A program made the position numbers and the translations under genes. The notes under the pieces were generated by a model, which was given only the letters and a program-made list of their open reading frames with translations, searched no databases and was not told the DNA's origin. A DNA stretch of 64,000 bases from Corynebacterium pollutisoli. GTDB lineage: Bacteria > Actinomycetota > Actinomycetes > Mycobacteriales > Mycobacteriaceae. Of the stretch, positions 56,842 to 64,000 are shown piece by piece (the first letter of the stretch is position 1; each line of letters opens with the position of its first letter). The stretch is taken from assembly GCF_900177745.1 (NCBI RefSeq), contig NZ_FXAR01000001.1, positions 558,001-622,000 of the forward strand, written 5' to 3'.

Positions 56842-58206
56842 CTAGAGATCCTCGACGGCCTTGGCGGCGGCGTCGGCCCACTCCTGCCACTGGGCGGCCT
56901 GGCCGCGCAGCTTCTCGGCCTTCTTGGAGTTGCCCTTGGCCTCGGCTGCTTCGGCCTGGGCGGTGAACTCGGCGACCTTGTCGAGGAACTGCTGGGCGCG
57001 GGCCTGCGCCTCCGGGTCGGTGCGGCGCCACTGGGACTCCTCCGCCTCGGAGACACGCTTCTCGATCGCCCCGATCTTGTCCTCGTACTCGCGGACCTGG
57101 TTGCGCGGGACGTAGCCGATCTCGTCCCACTTCTCCTGCAGCTCACGCAGCTTGGCGCGGGCGCCGTCGAGACCCTTGGCGGGGTCGATCTGGGAGTCGT
57201 ACTCCGCGAGGAGCGCGTCTTTGGCCTCGGCGTTGGCGACGAACTCCTTGTCGCGCTCGGCGTTGACGGCGTTGCGTGCGTTGAAGAAGTGGTCCTGGGC
57301 GGCGCGGAAAGCCTCCCACAGCTTGTCGTCGACGTCGCGCGGGGCGCGGCCGGCGGCCTTCCACTCCTTCATGAGGTCGCGGTAGGCGCGGGCGGTCTCG
57401 TTCCAGTCGGTGGAGTCCTTGATGGCCTCGGCACGCTCGACGAGGGCCTCCTTGGCGCGGCGGGCAGCGGCGCGACCCCGGTCGAGTTCGGCGAAGTGGG
57501 AGCCGCGGCGGCGGTTGAAGGAGTCGCGGGCGCGGGAGTAGCGCTTCCACAGGGCGTCGTCGGTCTTGCGGTCGATGCCGCGGATGGTCTTCCATTCCTC
57601 GAGGATGGCGCGGAGGCGGTCGCCGGCGCCCTTCCAGTCGGTGGAGTTCTCGGCGATCTCCTCGGCCTCCCCGGCGAGGGCCTCCTTGCGGGCGATGGCC
57701 TGCTCGCGGCGCTTGGCGCGGTCGGCCTTGGCCTGCTCGCCGGCGGCGTCGGAGTGCTCCATGATGTCGCCGAGGCGTTTGTCCAGGCCGGCGAGGTCAC
57801 CGATGACGGCGGCGGTCGGCAGGGTCTCGCGCAGGTGGCCGGCGGCCTCCTTGATGGAGGTGGCGTCGTCCGGGTGGGCGGTCAGGCGGGCCTCGAGGAG
57901 TTCGACCTCGGTGGCCAGGTCATCGAAGCGGGTGCCGTAGTGGGCGAGTCCCTCCTCGGGGGTGCCGGCCTGCCAGGATCCGATCTCGCGCTCGCCGTCG
58001 GCGGTGGTGACGTAGACGGTGCCGTCGGCGTCGACGCGGCCCCACTTGGCGGGGTCGTTCTTCGGCGGGCGGGCGGCGACGGGGGCCGCGGGGCGCGGGG
58101 AGGGGGTGGGGCGGTGTCCGCCGCCCGGCAGAGGACCAGGCTTCGGTCCCGGCCGGTGGCCTGGCTTCGGGCCGGGCGTCGGGGACGGCGTCGGGGAGTT
58201 GGTCAT
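56842..58206 (-). CDS. DUF349 protein (Rv2731-like)
   Basis: The 454-residue protein has a Pro/Gly-rich N-terminus (1-50), then long helices with DUF349 repeats: ERAEAIKDSTDWNETARAY, EEIAENSTDWKGAGDRLRA and WDEIGYVPRNQVREYE, an all-helical extended structure. It is the positional equivalent of M. tuberculosis Rv2731 and conserved near miaB in actinobacteria. Function is not established. The ATG at 58206 has AAAGGA 8 bases upstream; a longer start at 58275 lacks one. Confidence 0.85.
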   Translation of the reverse strand: MTNSPTPSPTPGPKPGHRPGPKPGPLPGGGHRPTPSPRPAAPVAARPPKNDPAKWGRVDADGTVYVTTADGEREIGSWQAGTPEEGLAHYGTRFDDLATEVELLEARLTAHPDDATSIKEAAGHLRETLPTAAVIGDLAGLDKRLGDIMEHSDAAGEQAKADRAKRREQAIARKEALAGEAEEIAENSTDWKGAGDRLRAILEEWKTIRGIDRKTDDALWKRYSRARDSFNRRRGSHFAELDRGRAAARRAKEALVERAEAIKDSTDWNETARAYRDLMKEWKAAGRAPRDVDDKLWEAFRAAQDHFFNARNAVNAERDKEFVANAEAKDALLAEYDSQIDPAKGLDGARAKLRELQEKWDEIGYVPRNQVREYEDKIGAIEKRVSEAEESQWRRTDPEAQARAQQFLDKVAEFTAQAEAAEAKGNSKKAEKLRGQAAQWQEWADAAAKAVEDL

Positions 58207-58314
58207 GTCGATGGTCCTTTGCTTCATGCCGCGCGACACGGCTGCCGATAGTGCTCCAACTAACATACCGCGCACCGTTCGGGCCTGTCAGCAGGAGTCA
58301 GTAGGATGTGCCGG

Positions 58315-58896
58315 GTGAGCCCCAACCTGATCATCATGCCCGCCTCGCCGGCGTTGGTCGCCGAGCTCGCGCCGCGCGATGCGGTCGGCGCGCAGATGGT
58401 GTCCCTGGTGCGTTCGCTTGTCGACGCCACCGCCGCCCCCATCCACCTCGTCGCCTCGCGTGACCCGCGGTGGGAGACGGGTGTCGAGGGGTCCTTCCGA
58501 GCCTGGGGCGCGCCGCAGGTGACGGTGGGTGAGGGGCGGTTCCTGCCGGAACTGGTGCAGCGGTACGTGCTCGGCGAGGCGGCGTCGCGGGTGGCGTCGG
58601 TGCGTGGGGAACTGGGGGAAGTCGAGCCCGAAGCCTTGACTCTCGTCGCGGTTGACGGTTCCGCCGGTCTGACGGAGCGCGCCCCGCTGGCCCTGCTCCC
58701 GCAGGCCGCGGCCGCCGACGAGTGGTGCCGCGCGGTGTTGTCCGGCCGGCCGGCGGGGGAGCTGCCGGCCGACGGCGGCGTCCTCGAACCCGGGCTGTGG
58801 CATGAGCTCGCGGCACGGGAACCGCAGCACGCGGAACTCCTCCTGGCGGACACGACGCACGGCGTGGGAAGGTACGTGGCGGCATGGCAGATCTGA
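58315..58896 (+). CDS. Rv2728c-like conserved protein
   Basis: The 193-residue protein lies just upstream of miaA, like Rv2728c. It begins [22 protein letters not shown] and contains [19 protein letters not shown] and [12 protein letters not shown], suggesting an alpha/beta extradiol-dioxygenase-like (LigB/MEMO) fold, though the metal ligands are not evident. Function unknown. The GTG at 58315 follows TAGGAT by 7 bases; ATG 58306 overlaps that box. It overlaps miaA by 13 bases. Confidence 0.78.
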   Translation: MSPNLIIMPASPALVAELAPRDAVGAQMVSLVRSLVDATAAPIHLVASRDPRWETGVEGSFRAWGAPQVTVGEGRFLPELVQRYVLGEAASRVASVRGELGEVEPEALTLVAVDGSAGLTERAPLALLPQAAAADEWCRAVLSGRPAGELPADGGVLEPGLWHELAAREPQHAELLLADTTHGVGRYVAAWQI

Positions 58897-59792
58897 CACC
58901 CGTCGCGGTCGTCGGCCCGACGGCCTCCGGCAAGTCGGCGCTCGGCCTCGCCCTGGCCCATGAGCTCGGAGGCGAGGTGGTCAACGTCGACTCGATGCAG
59001 CTCTACCGCGGGATGGACATCGGCACCGCGAAGCTCACCGTGGAGGAGCGCGAGGGCATCCCGCACCACCAGCTCGACGTGTGGGACGTCACGGAGACAG
59101 CCTCGGTCGCCCGCTACCAGGCTGACGCCGTCGCGGACGTCGAGGACATCATGTCCCGCGGTCGCGTGCCCGTCCTCGTCGGTGGTTCCATGCTTTACGT
59201 CCAGTCTCTCCTCGACGACTGGCGGTTCCCGCCGACCGACCCGGCCGTCCGCGCCCGGTGGGAGGAGCACCTGGCGGACATCGGCATCGACGCCCTCCAC
59301 GCCGAGCTCGCTGCCGTAGACCCGGCGGCCGCCGCCGTCATCGAGGACAAGGATCCCCGCCGCACCGTCCGCGCGCTGGAGGTCATCGAGCTGACGGGGC
59401 AGCCGTTCCAGGCCTCCCAGCCGCCGAAGGACGCTCCCCCGCGCTGGGGCACGCGGATCCTCGGCCTGCGCACGCAGGCGGAATGGCTCAACCCGCGCAT
59501 CGAGCTGCGCACCCGGCAGATGTTCGAGCGCGGCCTCGTCGAGGAGGTCGAGGGGCTGGTCGACGACCACGGGCTCGTCGCCGACTCCACCGCCGGCCGC
59601 GCCATCGGTTACGCCCAGGTGCTCGCGGCCCGCGCGGGAGAGCTGACGTGGGAGGAGGCCGTGGAGCGCACCATCACCGGCACGCGCCGCTACGTGCGTC
59701 GCCAGCGCTCCTGGTTCAACCGCGATCCGCGGATCACGTGGCTGGCGGCCGAGGCGGATCCGGCGCGCGCCGCTCTGGAAGCACTCTCCTGA
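58884..59792 (+). CDS. miaA: tRNA dimethylallyltransferase
   Basis: The 302-residue enzyme adds a dimethylallyl group to A37 of tRNAs, the substrate later methylthiolated by MiaB. It has P-loop [37 protein letters not shown] and the C-terminal [15 protein letters not shown]. The ATG at 58884 lies within the end of the upstream gene. A palindromic repeat (copy C) follows the stop after 5 bases. Confidence 0.97.
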   Translation: MADLTPVAVVGPTASGKSALGLALAHELGGEVVNVDSMQLYRGMDIGTAKLTVEEREGIPHHQLDVWDVTETASVARYQADAVADVEDIMSRGRVPVLVGGSMLYVQSLLDDWRFPPTDPAVRARWEEHLADIGIDALHAELAAVDPAAAAVIEDKDPRRTVRALEVIELTGQPFQASQPPKDAPPRWGTRILGLRTQAEWLNPRIELRTRQMFERGLVEEVEGLVDDHGLVADSTAGRAIGYAQVLAARAGELTWEEAVERTITGTRRYVRRQRSWFNRDPRITWLAAEADPARAALEALS

Positions 59793-59797
59793 GCGGC

Positions 59798-59895
59798 GGG
59801 CCGCGTACGGGCGTACCCCGATTCCTCTACGCCTGAGCAGCGACCTGGGCTTTTCGCGGACCCCGGGACACAGAGGAGTACGCCGCAACGCGGGC
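59798..59895. repeat. ~98-base palindromic repeat, copy C
   Basis: Left end GGGCCGCGTACGGGCGTACC, right end GAGTACGCCGCAACGCGGGC; inverted relative to each other and matching copies A and B. It fills the 120-base gap between miaA and dapF and could terminate miaA. The dapF -10 box (TAGAAT) follows immediately. Confidence 0.8.
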
Positions 59896-59912
59896 GCTCT
59901 AGAATCGCTCCG

Positions 59913-60713
59913 GTGAACACCATCAGCTTCGCCAAGGGCCACGGCACGGAGAACGACTTCCTCATCATCGACGCCACCGTCGACCCCACCGAGGAGCAGG
60001 TGCGCGCCCTGTGCGAGCGTCGCGCCGGCCTGGGGGCGGACGGCGTGCTGCGGGTCGTTCGCGCAGACGCCGACGGGCAGTGGTTCATGGACTACCGCAA
60101 CGCCGACGGCTCCATCGCCGAGATGTGCGGCAACGGCGTGCGCGTGTTCGCGCACTGGTTGCGCTCCCGCGGGCTGGTCGACTCCGACGAGTTCACCGTG
60201 GGCACCCGGGCGGGCGACCGCCGCGTGACCGTGCGCGAGTGCTCGGACACCGACGCGGTGGTCACGGTTGAGATGGGGGCCGCCGAGGTCACCGGCCTGT
60301 CAACGGCCCGCCTGGGGGATCTCACCGTCGCCGGGCTGGGCGTCGACATGGGCAACCCCCACGTGGCGTGTGTGCTGCCCGGACTCACCCCGGAGTCGCT
60401 GCAGGCTATGGCACTTTCGGACCCCGAGTTCGACCGGGAGTTCTTCCCCAGCGGGGTCAACGTGGAGATCCTCACCCCGCTGACCGACGGCGCCGTACAC
60501 ATGCGGGTCCACGAGCGCGGGGTGGGGGAGACCCGCTCCTGCGGCACGGGCACGGTGGCCGCCGCCCGCGCCGCCCTGGCCGACGCCGGGTGGACGGACG
60601 GTGAGGTGACCGTCCACATCCCGGGCGGCACGGTGCAGGTGACCATCGACGGTGACCGTTCGACGCTCACCGGACCGTCGCGGATCATCGCGACGGGTGA
60701 GGTCACGCTCTAG
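59913..60713 (+). CDS. dapF: Diaminopimelate epimerase
   Basis: The 266-residue epimerase converts LL- to meso-diaminopimelate for lysine and peptidoglycan. The two catalytic Cys are in [10 protein letters not shown] and [10 protein letters not shown], and [13 protein letters not shown] opens the protein. The GTG at 59913 lies 7 bases after TAGAAT and has no ribosome-binding site. Its stop overlaps that of the convergent gene at 60710-61240. Confidence 0.97.
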   Translation: MNTISFAKGHGTENDFLIIDATVDPTEEQVRALCERRAGLGADGVLRVVRADADGQWFMDYRNADGSIAEMCGNGVRVFAHWLRSRGLVDSDEFTVGTRAGDRRVTVRECSDTDAVVTVEMGAAEVTGLSTARLGDLTVAGLGVDMGNPHVACVLPGLTPESLQAMALSDPEFDREFFPSGVNVEILTPLTDGAVHMRVHERGVGETRSCGTGTVAAARAALADAGWTDGEVTVHIPGGTVQVTIDGDRSTLTGPSRIIATGEVTL

Positions 60714-61240
60714 TAGTCGTGCCCCAGGCGCTGGGCGGCCTGCCGGGCGGCCAGCCACGTCTCCTTGATCTCGAGGGCCCGCATGTCGGTGACCGTCAGG
60801 ATGGTCTCCAGCTGGGAGACCTCGAGGTTCTCGGCGGCGAGGCGGGCGTCGAGGCGCGAGAGGAAACGGCGCGCGGTGGCGTACTCATGATGGAACGCCG
60901 CGATGTCCGGGTCGGTGCAGTCGAGGTCGAGCAGCGCCGGACGGTTGAGGGTGCGGTCCGCGATGGCCTCGGCGTCGGTGCCGGTGGCGAAGCGGTCGAA
61001 CTCGGCGATGACGTCCTCGATGTCCTCGGCGCTCAGCGTGATGGAGGAGCGCAGGGCGAGGGTCTCGGTGGTGTCGGGACGCCGGCTCATCACGAGCATC
61101 GCCACCGCCAGGATCGGCAGGATGAGCAGGAGCCCCTGCAGCCGGAAGATCACCAGGACCGCCACGCAGGCGGCGATGATGAGCAGCAGAATCCACCGCT
61201 GCCGCGGGGGATCCGGCTTGATGAGCATCCGGTCCGACAT
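60710..61240 (-). CDS. Hypothetical membrane-anchored protein
   Basis: The 176-residue product has two close hydrophobic segments (about 16-34 and 36-52) and a soluble, largely helical domain (60-176) rich in Asp/Glu with [20 protein letters not shown] suggesting a coiled coil. Not recognised beyond being likely corynebacterial. The ATG at 61240 lies 9 bases downstream of the 61249 gene's stop, so the two form an operon. It converges with dapF with overlapping stop codons. Confidence 0.72.
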   Translation of the reverse strand: MSDRMLIKPDPPRQRWILLLIIAACVAVLVIFRLQGLLLILPILAVAMLVMSRRPDTTETLALRSSITLSAEDIEDVIAEFDRFATGTDAEAIADRTLNRPALLDLDCTDPDIAAFHHEYATARRFLSRLDARLAAENLEVSQLETILTVTDMRALEIKETWLAARQAAQRLGHDY

Positions 61241-61248
61241 GTGTGCCT

Positions 61249-61995
61249 CTAGTGGCCGCCGCAGCCGCAGGAGCTGCCGCACCCGCCGCAGCCGCCACCC
61301 GACATGGGGGACAGGACGGAGGCGGTGAGCATCGCGGTGCCGGCGACGACGGAACCCTTCTCCGGCAGCTCCGGGCCGTCGACCAGGCAGAGATCGAAGG
61401 GGAAGGCGCCGTCGACGGTGGCGTGGATGAAACGCTGGCCGGTGAGCTGGTTGTGGCGGTATTCGGAGTCGAGGATGCGGGCGGAGAAGAACGCGGAGGC
61501 GTCCGGGGCGGCGGCACCGGAACCGGAGGTGACCAGCTGCGCACCCTCGGAGACGATCTCGCCGACGACCTGGCCGGAGGCGGCCTCGTAGGCCTCGGGG
61601 GACTCGTAGGTGGTGGTGTCCAGGCCGAGGGCGGTGACGCCGATCTGCTGCCAGGTCTGGGTGGGGGCGTCGACAAGCAGTGGGCCCTGGGCCAGGTTGC
61701 AGGTGATCGACGACAGGACGGTGCCGTCCGGGGTGACGATCTCACACAGCGCGAGAACGTCGTTGACCATGCTGACGTGGGCGAAGGTCTGGGTGACCGA
61801 CTCGAAGCCGGCGAAGGTGGCGAACGGCTCGACGGCCAGGATGTTGATCTGGGCGCCCGAGGCGTCCGTGAACTGGATCAGCTGTCCACCCCGGATCTCG
61901 CCGGCGACAACCAGCTGATTGGTGGCGATGGCCGCTTCGACGGCGTCCTGCCAGCGGTCAAAACCCAGTCCGATGCTCTTCAGGTCGGTGCTCAT
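61249..61995 (-). CDS. Hypothetical protein with Cys/Gly-rich tail
   Basis: The 248-residue protein has a soluble beta-rich body (MSTDLKSIGLGFDRWQDAVE ... HATVDGAFPFDLCLVDGPEL) and a striking C-terminus GGGCGGCGSSCGCGGH with five closely spaced Cys plus a His, a plausible metal-binding or redox tail. No signal peptide. The preceding segment VVAGTAMLTASVLSPM is hydrophobic and could be a membrane or amphipathic helix. Function unknown. It is divergent from hflX, 68 bases away, and co-directional with the 60710-61240 gene. Confidence 0.75.
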   Translation of the reverse strand: MSTDLKSIGLGFDRWQDAVEAAIATNQLVVAGEIRGGQLIQFTDASGAQINILAVEPFATFAGFESVTQTFAHVSMVNDVLALCEIVTPDGTVLSSITCNLAQGPLLVDAPTQTWQQIGVTALGLDTTTYESPEAYEAASGQVVGEIVSEGAQLVTSGSGAAAPDASAFFSARILDSEYRHNQLTGQRFIHATVDGAFPFDLCLVDGPELPEKGSVVAGTAMLTASVLSPMSGGGCGGCGSSCGCGGH

Positions 61996-62063
61996 GGTTG
62001 TTCAGTGTATCGCGGCGGCCCGGTGCTGTTAACTCCGCCTCCGACGTGGAACAATGAACAGAA

Positions 62064-63593
<1,530 letters not shown>

Positions 63594-63647
63594 CAACGAT
63601 CACCGGATGCATGCCATCCGCGCATAGTGTCAGGTCGTCGCCGGTAA

Positions 63648-63884
63648 TTACGAGTCCTCCTCCGCCCGCCGTGCACCCCACGCGAACAGTCGGTTGAACG
63701 CCCACCGCGCGAGCGTGAACACGACGAACAGCACCGCCCACGACACGGCGAGCATCCACACCATGGCGATCCAGCCGCCGCCCTCCTGCTCGTACCAGAA
63801 CCAGGCGGCCAGTGCGGCGCCGATGAGCGAGAAGACGCGGACGCCGTCGCGTCCGAAGGCGAACGGTTGCGTGTCAGGATTCAT
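63648..63884 (-). CDS. Small membrane protein
   Basis: The 78-residue product has two hydrophobic segments (about 15-33 and 37-60) after MNPDTQPFAFGRDGVR and ends with a basic/acidic tail (RLFAWGARRAEEDS). Not recognised; similar small membrane proteins are common in corynebacteria. The ATG at 63884 is preferred over a longer frame to 63941. It is convergent with hflX and divergent from the next gene. Confidence 0.65.
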   Translation of the reverse strand: MNPDTQPFAFGRDGVRVFSLIGAALAAWFWYEQEGGGWIAMVWMLAVSWAVLFVVFTLARWAFNRLFAWGARRAEEDS

Positions 63885-63908
63885 GCTTATCGACGCTACT
63901 GTGTAACC

Positions 63909-64000
63909 GTGACCATCAAAAGCCTCGGTTGGACCGTCCACGGCGACGGTCGGAAAATTGCCCCCGGCGCGGTCGTCGCACCCGACGAGCGCCTCAGCTG
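63909..64000 (+). CDS. Probable uracil-xanthine permease, N-terminal fragment
   Basis: Only the first ~31 residues lie in the window (TIKSLGWTVHGDGRKIAPGA ... VVAPDERLS). The LGWTVHGDG...PGAVVAPDERLSW start matches what I recall of actinobacterial NCS2 uracil/xanthine permeases; the membrane part would follow. The GTG at 63909 lies 6 bases after a TACTGT -10 box, giving a leaderless start. Confidence 0.55.
   Translation, partial: MTIKSLGWTVHGDGRKIAPGAVVAPDERLS

Overview
The window is high-GC DNA from a Corynebacterium-type actinobacterium. The genus call rests on gene order and content: rimP-nusA-ylxR-infB-rbfA, a PptH-PptT type pair, dapB-thyX-dapA-rnj-ftsK, pgsA-cinA-clgR-pspA, the biotin ECF transporter bioYMN beside recA-recX, the glutamate ABC transporter gluABCD beside miaB, and miaA-dapF-hflX. 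Many genes also start directly 6-8 bases after a TANNNT -10 box, the leaderless pattern common in corynebacteria and mycobacteria. The species cannot be told from the sequence alone. No rRNA, tRNA, CRISPR array, intact transposase or phage gene was seen.

Layout. 1-2.3 kb: two tandem MccF-like S66 peptidases and a YaaA-like gene on the minus strand. 2.3-6.2 kb: proS facing an MMPL exporter across a 50-base perfect palindrome. 6.2-16.9 kb: translation and ribosome-maturation genes (rimP, nusA, ylxR, infB, rbfA), an NrnA-like phosphoesterase, a MATE exporter, and two PptH-like metallophosphoesterases, the second overlapping a phosphopantetheinyl transferase. 17-21.6 kb: an AbiEi/DUF559 protein, truB, ribF, a nucleoside hydrolase and an unknown gene. 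21.6-24.6 kb: a more A/T-rich accessory stretch around rpsO with an unknown membrane protein, a convergent pseudogene with several frameshifts, and a segment bounded by two near-identical copies of the rpsO terminator. 24.6-30.5 kb: pnp, a DUF1963 pair (one copy dead by two nonsense codons), two AMIN-like lipoproteins and a VOC protein. 30.5-38.5 kb: lysine/diaminopimelate genes, thyX, RNase J and ftsK. 38.5-42.6 kb: a terC gene behind a yybP-ykoY-like manganese leader, YciI, pgsA, cinA, clgR and pspA. 42.6-45.6 kb: three genes for very small hydrophobic peptides next to a YceI gene, then bioYMN with a BioQ-type operator. 45.6-53.9 kb: DUF3046, recA, recX, a protease-like lipoprotein lacking its catalytic triad, gluDCBA and miaB. 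54-64 kb: conserved actinobacterial genes (Rv2732c-like, DUF349, Rv2728c-like, miaA, dapF, hflX), a second AbiEi/DUF559 gene bracketed by two copies of a ~96-base palindromic repeat whose third copy lies between miaA and dapF, and the start of a probable uracil permease.

Most of the window is housekeeping. The points most worth a second look are the paralogous mini-peptides sharing GIPQC-x-L-x-D-x-x-GC (42.7-43.1 kb), the repeat-flanked AbiEi/DUF559 gene (54.6-55.8 kb), the duplicated PptH-like enzyme, and the accessory insert between rpsO and pnp. All functional statements are read from translated motifs and remembered family features; no searches were run.
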